Assembly (NCBI RefSeq): GCF_028823665.1
Contig: NZ_JAPEHV010000004.1
Span: 248,001 to 312,000, forward strand
Direction: 5' to 3'
From: Microbacterium sp. C7(2022)
GTDB lineage: Bacteria > Actinomycetota > Actinomycetes > Actinomycetales > Microbacteriaceae
Length of the DNA: 64,000 nt
The position numbers and the translations under genes were made by a program. This document shows, one piece after another, positions 26,408 through 35,800 of the stretch. The notes under the pieces were generated by a model, which was not told the origin of the DNA, searched no databases, and was given only the letters and a program-made list of their open reading frames with translations. Position 1 is the stretch's first letter, and every line of letters starts with the position of its first letter.

Positions 26408-27097
26408 ATGGCGATCCAGATCCTCCCGCTCGAGACCGTCGACCAGGTGCACACCGCGTCGCAGGTGCTTGCCGACGTGTGGGGCGGTGACCGCGGCGGC
26501 ATGCCGCCGAACCTGCTGCGCGCCCTCGCCCACGCCGGCAACTATGCGACAGGGCTCTACGACGACGGACGCATGGTCGGGGCATCCGTCGCCTTCTTCG
26601 CCGCTCCCGCCGAGCGCTCGATGCACTCCCACATCACGGGCGTGCTGCCGGGCTATCAGGGGCAGGGGCTCGGCAGGCAGATCAAGCAGCATCAGCGCGA
26701 ATGGGCGCTCGCGCGCAGCGTCGGTCACATCACCTGGACATTCGATCCGCTCGTCGCCCGCAATGCCCACTTCAACCTGCGCGTGCTCGGGACCCGTGTC
26801 ACCGAGTACCTCGTCGATCACTACGGGCCGATGGACGACGGCGTCAACCGCGGCGACGAGACCGACCGCATCATGGTGTCGTGGGCGCTCGCCTCGCCGC
26901 CCGTGCCGACCCCCGGGGGCGGCGACGTCGTGGCATCCGTCAAGGTTCCCCGCGACATCGAGTCGCTGCGGCGTCAGAGTCCCGCGGATGCCGCGTCCTG
27001 GCGCCATCGTGTCCGCGACGCCCTGGTGGGTCACCTCGCCGACGGTCTGACGATCGGCGGATTCGACGACGCGCGCGGCTACCTTCTCGTGCGCTGA
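26408..27097 (+). CDS. GNAT-superfamily acyltransferase (COG3375-like)
   Basis: 229 residues. The GNAT core is in the first 150: VGASVAFFA, the acetyl/acyl-CoA loop GVLPGYQGQGLGRQIKQHQ (motif A, about residues 79-97), and TWTFDPLVARNAHFNLRVLG. The long C-terminal extension and the TFDPL and NxHFNL blocks are typical of the COG3375 group, which in several genomes neighbours N-succinylamino-acid racemase and N-succinylates D-amino acids. That racemase gene follows 270 bases downstream, which supports the same role here. Confidence 0.85.
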   Translation: MAIQILPLETVDQVHTASQVLADVWGGDRGGMPPNLLRALAHAGNYATGLYDDGRMVGASVAFFAAPAERSMHSHITGVLPGYQGQGLGRQIKQHQREWALARSVGHITWTFDPLVARNAHFNLRVLGTRVTEYLVDHYGPMDDGVNRGDETDRIMVSWALASPPVPTPGGGDVVASVKVPRDIESLRRQSPADAASWRHRVRDALVGHLADGLTIGGFDDARGYLLVR

Positions 27098-27165
27098 CGT
27101 ATCAGCGCTCGCGCACGGCGCTCTCGGCAGGTGGTGACAATCATGTCGAGTGAAGGGATGCCGCC

Positions 27166-27345
27166 ATGCGTGAGGCTATCGAGTTCATGATGCAGTCCGT
27201 GTCGGAGGCCCGCGATGAACGTCGTGAACGCCGGGCGCAGCGGTCGCCGAAGACGCCGCGACACCCGCGTCGCGCCACGTTCGTGCGACCGAGCGTCCTC
27301 GCGCGAGTGAGTGGGGCTGGGCGCATCGCGCGTCTCGCGCACTGA
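27166..27345 (+). CDS. 59-residue basic hypothetical protein
   Basis: A short frame starting MREAIEFMMQSVSEARDERR and then rich in Arg, ending ARVSGAGRIARLAH. GAAGGG stands 8 bases before the ATG, and the stop lies 22 bases before the racemase start. The mixed helical start and highly basic remainder could be a small nucleic-acid-binding or regulatory protein. No homologue is recognised, and a chance frame in GC-rich DNA is possible. Confidence 0.4.
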   Translation: MREAIEFMMQSVSEARDERRERRAQRSPKTPRHPRRATFVRPSVLARVSGAGRIARLAH

Positions 27346-27367
27346 CGGCCGGGCGTAGCCTGGGCGC

Positions 27368-28501
27368 ATGCCCATCACGCGCGAGAGTGCACCCGTGACC
27401 GTCGACGGCTTCGAACTGCGGGTGCTGCACCTGCCGCTGGTGTCGCCGTTCACCACGTCGTTCGGCACCGAGTCGGTGCGAGAGGTCATGGTGGTCCGGG
27501 CTCTCACCGCCGACGGCGACGGGTGGGGCGAGATCGTCACCCAGGCGGCGCCGCTCTACTCGAGCGAGTACACCGAGAGCGCGTGGGACGTCGCGACCCG
27601 GTGGCTGATCCCGTCCCTGCTCGAGCGGCGCACCATCGCGGGCGAGCAGGTCGGCGGCATCCTCGAGCCCTTCAAGGGGCATCGGATGGTGAAGGCCGGG
27701 CTCGAGCTCGCCGTGCTCGATGCCGGGCTGCGCGCCGAGGGGCGCTCGTTCGCTGAGTACCTCGGAGCGGAGCGCGACCGCGTGCCGTCGGGCGTCTCGG
27801 TCGGCATCCAAGAGTCACCCGCGGCCCTCGTCGAGACCGTCGCCGGCTACCTCGAGCAGGGGTACGTGCGCATCAAGATCAAGATCAAACCGGGGCGTGA
27901 CGTCGCCGACACCGCCGCCGTGCGTGAGGCATTCGGCACGATTCCGCTGCAGGTCGACGCGAACTCCGCGTACACGCTCGCCGACATCGAGATGCTCGCT
28001 GAACTCGACGCGTTCGACCTGCTGCTGATCGAGCAGCCGTTGCAAGAGGACGACATCGTCGACCACGCCACGCTGGCCGGCCGTGTGCGCACGCCGATCT
28101 GCCTGGACGAGTCCATCGTGTCGCACAAGGCGACACTCGACGCTCTCGCGCTGGGGGCGGCATCCATCATCAACATCAAGGCGGGGCGTGTCGGGGGCTA
28201 CCTCGAAGCGGTGCGCATCCACGACACGTGCCGCGCCGCAGGGATCCCCGTGTGGTGCGGTGGGATGCTCGAGACCGGCATCGGGCGCGCCGCAAACGCC
28301 GCGCTCGCCGCCCTACCCGGGTTCACCCTTCCGGGCGACATCTCGGCATCGGACCGTTTCTACACGCAGGACATCGTGACTGAGCCGGCGGTGCTGGAGG
28401 ACGGACACGTGCGGGTGCCGACCGGGCCCGGGCTGGGCGTCGAGGTGGATCTCGCGGCGCTCGGCGCGGTGACGGTCGCGCGCGAGGTCGTCCGGGCCTG
28501 A
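27368..28501 (+). CDS. N-succinylamino-acid racemase / o-succinylbenzoate synthase family enolase
   Basis: 377-residue muconate-lactonizing-subgroup enolase. The catalytic KxK is K170-I-K172 in VRIKIKIKPG. The metal ligands are in VDANSAYT (about residue 197), LLIEQPL (about 222) and ICLDESI (about 247), and the second catalytic Lys is in NIKAGRVGGYLEA (about 272). All are intact. Family members racemise N-succinyl amino acids, make o-succinylbenzoate for menaquinone, or do both. No other men genes are seen here, whereas a COG3375 GNAT lies just upstream, favouring D- to L-amino acid conversion. TAGCCT ends 6 bases before the ATG. Confidence 0.88.
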   Translation: MPITRESAPVTVDGFELRVLHLPLVSPFTTSFGTESVREVMVVRALTADGDGWGEIVTQAAPLYSSEYTESAWDVATRWLIPSLLERRTIAGEQVGGILEPFKGHRMVKAGLELAVLDAGLRAEGRSFAEYLGAERDRVPSGVSVGIQESPAALVETVAGYLEQGYVRIKIKIKPGRDVADTAAVREAFGTIPLQVDANSAYTLADIEMLAELDAFDLLLIEQPLQEDDIVDHATLAGRVRTPICLDESIVSHKATLDALALGAASIINIKAGRVGGYLEAVRIHDTCRAAGIPVWCGGMLETGIGRAANAALAALPGFTLPGDISASDRFYTQDIVTEPAVLEDGHVRVPTGPGLGVEVDLAALGAVTVAREVVRA

Positions 28502-28747
28502 TGTGGGGGGCGCAGTGTCGGCGGGCGTGGCGCGGGCCGCGGCGTGGCCGACGCAGTGTTGGTCACTCCTGAATGAGCGGGGCGACGTGATGTGCGTAAC
28601 TCCTGCGATCCGCCTCGGGTGGGGCCGGTTCCTGCGTGGTGACCCCGGATCTGCGGCAGTTCTCCGGAGTTGCGGCGTCGCGGCGGCGGTGGCAGGGCTG
28701 GCCGCAGCGGGCCCGGTGTCGTGCGTGAGGTGAGGGGGCGGGGCGAC
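28502..28747. other. Repeat-bearing gap between the racemase and lipoprotein genes
   Basis: No gene is supported. It contains the first of two 79-bp family B repeats (28596-28674) inside a 161-bp imperfect tandem duplication, plus a shortened copy of the left end (CACTCCTGAATGAGC near 28564). The second duplicate runs into the start of the lipoprotein gene. Confidence 0.6.
28596..28674 (+). repeat. 79-bp interspersed repeat, family B copy 1
   Basis: Starts GTAACTCCTG and ends CTCCGGAGTTGCG; the ends contain the inverted pair AACTCC/GGAGTT. Copy 2 (28757-28835) has exactly the same length, and a 78-bp copy lies in fbiC (50392-50469). The interior diverges, but the ends and the GATC(T/G)GCG block before the right end are kept. 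Confidence 0.75.
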
Positions 28748-29761
28748 ATGCTGTGCGTAACTCCTGAAATTCCGCGCCGATGGCTCTCTGCGTGGCGCCG
28801 GAATGCGGGATCGGCGAAGTCTCTCCGGAGTTGCGGCCGTGCGATGGCTGCGGCAGGGGTGGCCGCAGTGGCTTTCGGTGTCGCGGGGTGCGCCGCGCCG
28901 GCGCCCGACACGGATCCTGCCGTGTTGCCCGAGGGCGTGAGAGTCGAGCTGATCCAATTGCGAGCCGACGTGGCACCACGCCAGGCTCAGCTGCGCATCA
29001 TCAACGACTCGGACCGGTCGCTGACCGTCGGAGCCGTGCAAGTGGAAGACCCCCGCTTCGACGGCGCTGCGACTCGTGTCGACGCCGAGCGCACGTCGCG
29101 CGTGGCGGCAGGCGCCACGGTCGACGTGCGGGTGCAGCTTCCGCCCATGGCGTGCGCCGTTCCCGCTCGCGAACCCGGCGCAGGGACGGCAGCGGGCGAT
29201 GGCACGTTGGTCGTGCAGATGGAGGTCCCTTCCCCGTCGGATTCCGCTGGCGCACCGGTTGTCGCTGAACCTGTGATGGCCAGCGATCCGCTCGGATTCG
29301 TCGAACCGCTGTATGAACGGGAGTGTCGGGCCGAGGCGCTCGCCGAAGCCGCTCGGGTGGAGTTCACCGAGTTCACCCCGTCGCAGGCCGGAGAGCCGGC
29401 CGCGCTCACTCTGGCCATCACCCCCATGGACGGCGGCGCGACGATCGTCGGCGTGCAGCGGACGAACCTGATCGACTTCGGCGCCGCCACCGTCGATGGT
29501 GCCTACCCCGTCGACCTCACCATCGACGCGAGCGACGAGGTGACCGTGATCGACCTGCCCATCGTTCCGTTCCGGTGCGATCCCCATGCCGTCCAGGAGG
29601 ACAAGCGCGGCACCATCTTCGACGTGCGGGTCATCGTGGATGGCGAGACCGGCGAGACCGGCGAGACCGGCGAGAGCGGCGAGATTGCGCTGTTCGTCGG
29701 CGAGGACATGCGCGGCGAGATCCTGACGTGGGTGGCGCAGTGGTGCGGCTTCGCCGACTGA
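28748..29761 (+). CDS. Putative secreted lipoprotein
   Basis: 337 residues from the start used here. A hydrophobic stretch MAAAGVAAVAFGVAGCAAP ends in a lipobox (VAGC, Cys about residue 48), so the mature protein is probably lipid-anchored outside the membrane. The mature part is acidic and beta-rich with no recognised domain, four Cys, and a GETGETGETGESGE repeat near residues 307-320 from a 9-bp tandem repeat (29643-29679). The start is uncertain: ATG at 28748 gives the basic n-region a lipoprotein needs, while ATG at 28844 follows the repeat directly but lacks positive charge. Confidence 0.7.
   Translation: MLCVTPEIPRRWLSAWRRNAGSAKSLRSCGRAMAAAGVAAVAFGVAGCAAPAPDTDPAVLPEGVRVELIQLRADVAPRQAQLRIINDSDRSLTVGAVQVEDPRFDGAATRVDAERTSRVAAGATVDVRVQLPPMACAVPAREPGAGTAAGDGTLVVQMEVPSPSDSAGAPVVAEPVMASDPLGFVEPLYERECRAEALAEAARVEFTEFTPSQAGEPAALTLAITPMDGGATIVGVQRTNLIDFGAATVDGAYPVDLTIDASDEVTVIDLPIVPFRCDPHAVQEDKRGTIFDVRVIVDGETGETGETGESGEIALFVGEDMRGEILTWVAQWCGFAD
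28757..28835 (+). repeat. 79-bp interspersed repeat, family B copy 2
   Basis: Second copy, offset 161 bp from the first and preceded by the same GGGGCGAC(A/G)TG sequence, so the unit was duplicated with its flank. It ends 9 bases before the ATG at 28844 and overlaps the 5' part of the lipoprotein reading frame. Confidence 0.75.
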
Positions 29762-29820
29762 ACGGCTACGCGCGTCGACACCTCGGGCGCGCTTCCGCGC
29801 GCGGTGCCCTCCCCGGCACG

Positions 29821-29858
29821 GCGACGGCCGGCCACCCCGAAGGATGACCGGCCGTCGC
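29821..29858. terminator. Bidirectional hairpin terminator
   Basis: A perfect 11-bp stem GCGACGGCCGG/CCGGCCGTCGC with a 16-base loop lies between the stops of the convergent lipoprotein gene (29761) and the rhamnogalacturonan enzyme gene (29878). There is no clear T-run, as is common in high-GC actinobacteria. Confidence 0.7.
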
Positions 29859-29877
29859 GTGTGCAGAGCGCGAGCGC

Positions 29878-32800
29878 CTACTTCACCTTGACCTTCAGCT
29901 CCTTCGAGCTCGTCACGCCCGCGGCGTTGCTGAACTCGACCACGTACGTGTACGTGCCCGGGGCCCGGTCGACCACGGCGGTCGAAGCCTGCTGCGCGTT
30001 CGGCGATGCGGCGACCAGCGACTGCTGGTCGATCACCTCACCGTTCTCATACAGCGTGTAGCTCGTGCCGTTGGTTCCCCACCACAGGTTGGACGTGATG
30101 GTGTAGTTGCCGTCCTTGTCCCAGTTGCCGTGCGAGAGCACGGGCACTGCGGGCGCGGCATCCTTCACCTTCACCTTGGTGGACGTCGTCGCCGTCACAC
30201 CGGCCGCGTTGACCAGTTCGCCGGTGTAGACGTACGTGCCGTTCTCTTTGCCGGCGATGTCGACGGTGACGACCTGCGCCTGCGGAGAGTTGGCATCGAG
30301 CAGCTTGGTCGAGACCAGCTCGCCGTTCTCGTACAACCGGAACACCGACCCGTTGGTGCCCCACCAGAGGTTCATCGAGATGGTGAACGTGCCGTCGTGC
30401 AGCCCGTCTTCCCAACCCGAGTTGCTCGAGAGCACTCCGCGCGCGGGTGCCTTGGTCGCACCCTCGTCGTCGAACACCAGCAGCTGCACCGACGCTGCCG
30501 ACACGACACCGTCGTGGTTCACCGCGGTGACCGACAGGGTGTGCGACCCGGTCAGGCCCGCGAGCGGGATCTCCTGACCCGGAGCGACAGCCTCACCGTC
30601 GAACGCGATGTCGAGGGTACGCACACCCGATTCTTCGTCGGATGCCGCGACCTCGACCGTGTAGGTCGCAGTGTCGGGCAGCAGGGTGCCGTCCTCGGGC
30701 AGCCCGGTGATCACCGGACCCGTGGTGTCGGATGCGCCCGAGGGTGATCCGGTCACGGCGATCGAGGGCAGGGGAGCGGCATCCATCCCTTCTCCGATGA
30801 AGAAGCTCGGGTGGGGCGGCTGGTTGTATCCCGTGTTCTGCCATGCGACGGCCACGCGGTACTGCATGTCGTGCATGAGCGTCGGAATGCGGATCTCGGT
30901 CTCATCCGTCGTGGAGTAGATGCGCAGCTCGGACGAATCCGCCGAACGCCACGCGATCTCTTCACGCCAGTCGCCGAACAGGTCGGCCTGCACGTTGGGC
31001 GTGCCCTTCGTGCCGTTGTTCGACCGTGCTCCCTCATCAGCCAGGATGACCTCCTCGGTCCCGGTCTCCCAGTTCCACTTCGAGATGGTGGGGTAGCCCC
31101 AGTACTCGTCCTGGTTGAAGGAGTGGTCGACGATCTCGCGAAGCGGGTCGCCGTCGAACCATGCCAAGAAGTTCGCCGCCGGGATGACGTCGCCGATACG
31201 GGTGCCGTCAGCGGCCATCATGTAGCCCTCGCGGCTGTTCCATGACGTGTCGCCACCGATCGCCCAGCTTTCGGCGCCGGCGTAGCGCGGGTCGATGTCA
31301 CCTGACGCGGCGCGACCGGTGTCGACCGTTGCCGGGATGTCCCACAGGATCTCGCCGGTGCGAGCGTCGCGGAACGTGGCTCCCCGGTTGCCGGCAGCCG
31401 ACATGTTCTCGTGAGCGGAGAAGATCTCGAGCCCCGGACGGCTCGGGTCGAGGTCTGACACGTGCTGCGCGTCGCCGTGGCCGAGGCCTGTCGCGTACAG
31501 CAGTGACCCGTCGTCGTCGATCGTCGCCGATCCGAAGATTACCTCGTCCTTGCTGTCGCCGTCGACATCCGCCACCGACAGTGAGTGGTAGCCCTCGCCG
31601 TATAGGCCATAGGCACCCTCGTCGTTCGAGTCGATGACCCAACGCTCGGAGAGTTCTGAACCGTCGAAGTCGTACGCCGCGACGACCGCCCGCGTGTAGT
31701 AGCCACGCGAGAAGACCGCCGACGGAGTTTCGCCGTCGAGGTAGGCAACACCGGCCAAGAACCGGTCGACCCTGTTTCCGTAGGTGTCACCCCACGAACC
31801 GACATCCCCGCGCGCCGGCGTGTAGTCGATCGTGTCGATCGCCGCGCCCGTCTGGCCGTCGAAGACGGTCAGATACTCGGGGCCCGTGAGCACGTAGCCC
31901 GAGCTGTTGCGGTGGTCCGCACCCGCCTTGCCGATCGGCTGACCGACGCCGTCGATCGTGCCGTCGCCCGTCTTCACGATCATCTCGGCTCCGCCGTTGC
32001 CGTCGAAGTCGTAGACCATGAAGTGCGTGTAGTGGGCACCGGCCCGGACGTTGACGCCCAGGTCGACCCGCCACAGGCGCTCGCCGTCGAGACGGTAGGC
32101 GTCGATGTAGACGTTGCCGGTGTAGCCGGCCTGCGAGTTGTCCTTCGCGTTGGAGGGGTACCACTTCACGAAGTACTCGTAGGTGCCGTCGCCGTCCACG
32201 TCTCCGACGCTCACGTCATTGGCCGAGTAGCTGTACGGCTGCCCGTCCTTCGTGTACGCGTCGGCCGGCTTCTGCAGGGGCACCGACAGGTACGACGCGC
32301 TCTGCACGCCGAACTCGTCGGTTTCGGTCGTCTCGATCTCGTTCAGCACCTTCGTGATGAAGTACGTCGAGTCCGCGTCACCCGAAGCATCGAGAAGGTT
32401 CGTCGAGTCGGTGATCGGCTCGTCGGTGATCTTCTTGCCGTCGCGATACACGTGGAACGACACGGATGCCGGATCAGTGCCGAGCAGACGCCACGTCACC
32501 AGCACTCCGTCGTCGGTCGACACCGCGAGCGGCGCACGGTCGAGGTACTCCGCCTGGCGCTGCAGCACGGTCGGGGCATCGGTTTCGAATTGATCGGATG
32601 CCGCACCCGCGCCTCCCGCGTTGACCGGAATGATCGTGTAGTAGTACGCGATCGTGGTCAGCACGTCGGTGTCGGTGAAGCGGTTCGTCGGTGCGATACC
32701 CACGAGTTCGCCCTGCTCGCCGGCCACCTCGGAGCGGAACACCAGGTAGTACGCGGAGTTCAGCGGAGCAGCCCATGACAGTTCGACCAGGCGCTTGTCG

Positions 32801-35800
32801 ATCGTTTCGAGCGTCACATCCTGCGGTGCCGAGGGAACCTCGGCGTCCGGGTCGATGAAGGACACCTCGACGGTGGACGACGGCACCGACTCGAGGTCGG
32901 TCTGGTCGACGGCGGTGACGTGGTACCCGTAGTCGAGCCCTACCCGAGCGGTCGTGTCGACGAACGCGGGGGAGTCGACCGAGGCGATCTTCACCGGCTT
33001 GGCGTCGAACTCGGACTGACGGTAAACGCTCCAGGTCGCCGCGTCCGTGGCATCCCACGACAACGACACGCTCGGAGCGCTGGGGTCAGCGTCGATGTCG
33101 GTCACCTCGAGGCCGGTGGGCCCGAGGAGGATCGGCGTGATCTCGACTCCGTTGAAGCGGGTGCCCGCAGCAGCGCCGTAGGCCTCGATGTTGAGCTGTC
33201 CGTCGGTGACGAGGAACGGCCCGCGCAGCGTGTCGTTCACTCCACCGCGACCCGCGTTTCCGCTGCCAGCCTCTTGGCCCTCAATGCGGAAGCTGGTCTT
33301 GGTGGTTCCGATCCAGTCACCCGAGTAGGTCTTCACCGAGTACGTGCCGTTGGGTACGTCGAGGGCGAAGGTGTTCGAGTCGCCCGGCAGGACGAAGTCG
33401 CGCACCAGGTCGTTGGCGGCACCATCGGCGCTGCCGCGGTCGCGACCGGCGTTAGCAGCTGCGGGGTTCTCCCAGCCGTAGCCACGCGCTTCGGTGTAGC
33501 CCATGTTCGGGGTGACCTCGACGTAGCCCGCGGCGAGCGGGTTGCCCGACAGCTGGAAGTCGAACTTGTAGAGCGCCTGCTTGGTCGTGAAGGTGACCGT
33601 GGCGCTCGGTTCGGAGTCACCGCGGCCGTTCACCGCGACGACCTGATAGCGGTAGCCGGTGCCTTCGGCGAGCCCCTGCACGATCGACGTGGGCTGGCCC
33701 ACCATGCCGACGAGCGTCCACGTGGGGTCGGGATCGGCGACAGCCTGGCGGAAGATCTTGTAGATGTCCGCGGTCGGCGAGGCATCCCACTGCAGCGTCG
33801 CGCCGCCGTTGCTGATCGCGCCGGCGACCAGGTTCTGCGGGGCGATCGGCACCTCGGCGGGCGGCTCGACATCGGCCACGCGCTCGGCGAGCGGGTCGTC
33901 GAGGTCGGCGACATCCTGCGCGATCAGGCGGGCCATCTGGATGGCTCCGTATTCCTGGAAGTGCGTGTCGTCCACGGTGCCCGACGGGCGGTTGGGGAAC
34001 ACGCCCGGATCGACGTGCAGGAACACGCCCTTGGCGGCTTCGGGGCCGATCTCGTTGAGGTAGGCGCGCGACGAGGCCGACAGGTCGACCAGCAGCACGT
34101 CCTCTTCCTCGGCGAGCTCGGTCATCTTCGCCACATACTCGGGGAAGCTGACGTTGAACTGGCCGTTGTCGGGGTTGAAGCTACGCCGCGAGACGGGGGT
34201 GACGAGGATCGGCGTCGCGCCGCGCTGGCGCGCACCTTCGACGTAGACCCGCAGGTACTCCTTGTAGTCCTCGGGGCTCGCGTACCGGTCGTCCACACCC
34301 TGCGTGGCGTCGTTGTGACCGAACTGGATCATCAGGTAGTCGTCGGGACGGATGCTGCGCAGCACCTCATCCAGGCGGCCCTGCGTGATGAAGTTCTTCG
34401 ACGAGCGGCCGCCGATCGCGTGGTTCGCGAACGCGATGTCTGCCTCGAAGAAGCGGTCGATCATCTGCCCCCAGCCGGCCTGCGGTGCGTAGGCGATGGG
34501 GTCATAGGTCTGCACCGTGGAGTCGCCGGTGATGTACGCGGTGGTGATGGCCCCGGCGTTGCGCTCAGGCAGTCGCGTGATGGTGAGGGCATTGAGGGAT
34601 GCCGCGTCGCCGCCGAACTCGAGAGTCAGCACGCCGTCGACCAGCGCGATGGGGAAGGCCATCTCGAGGTAGCTGCCGGCGTTCTGCGGGTTCGACTGCA
34701 CCTTCGCCATGCCTTCGGCGGTGATGGTCGTCGTGGTGGCGGTCTCCTCGTCACCCGCGATCAGGGCGACGGAGTAGTCGCCCGCGCCGAGGTCTACCTC
34801 GAAGGTCGACCCGGCGACCGCCGTGAAGTCGGTGCGCAGCGCGTCACCGATGCCGCGATCGGCGTCGCCGCCTTCGGGCGTCTCGAGGAAGCCGTAGCCC
34901 CACTCGTCGTTGAACGGGGTGGCGCTGGAGACGCCGAGCGCTCCGTCGGCAACCGCGCCCGAACCGAAGTCGAACGTGACGACGTCGCCTTCCGGCAGGG
35001 GAGCAGGTGCGGAGTACACCGGTGAGACCACGGCGGTTGAGGCATCCGAAGCCCCTGCCTGGTTCTGCGCGGTCACGCGGTACGACCACTCCTGCGAGGT
35101 GTCGACGGTGTCGGTGTAGCCGGGGGTGTCGACAGTCGCGATCTCGGCGAACACGTCGTCGTCGCCGGCTCGCTCGACGATGTATTCGTCGCCGTTGGGG
35201 ACTGCCGACCACGTGAGGACGACGTCCTCGCGTGTCACCTGTGCGACGGTGACATCGCTGGGGGCTCCGGGAGCCTCGAGCGCGGGGATGGAACCCGAGC
35301 GGACCTCGGCGGTGGTTTCGGACGCGCGGTCGTAGGCGCTGACAGCAGCCACGACGTACGCGTAGCTGCCGCCCTGGACGACGTTGTTGTCGCTGAACGC
35401 GGCTTCGGTCGAGGTGCCGATCTCGGTGAACTCTCCGGCGGCGTCGCCGGTCACGTCGGCACGTAGGATCTGGTAGCTCGCGGCGCCGTCGACGGCAGCC
35501 CACGTCAGGTCGACGCCGTTCCACGCGACGCGCGCGACGGTGAGGTCGGCGGGAACCTCGGGGATGACCGGCGCCACGACGATGCCGTTGGCAAGGCCCG
35601 CGATGCCGGCGCCCGAGAAGCCGACAGTGAGCTGGCCGTCTTCGACGACGGTGCGGAAGGTCTGGGTGACGGCGGCTTGCCGCGCCGAGATGCGACCCGC
35701 GCTTTCGCCTTCGAGCGTCACATCCGTGGACACAGTGCTCGTTCCGGCCAGCTGGTCACCGGAGGAGATCGTGACGTCGTAGTCACCCCCGGGGACGTCG

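Noticed and set aside
32920-35025. A 701-codon open frame on the plus strand opposite the rhamnogalacturonan enzyme gene
   Set aside because: It is a GC-rich shadow of a strongly supported gene with domains on the other strand; its product is low-complexity Val/Arg/Gly with no domain.
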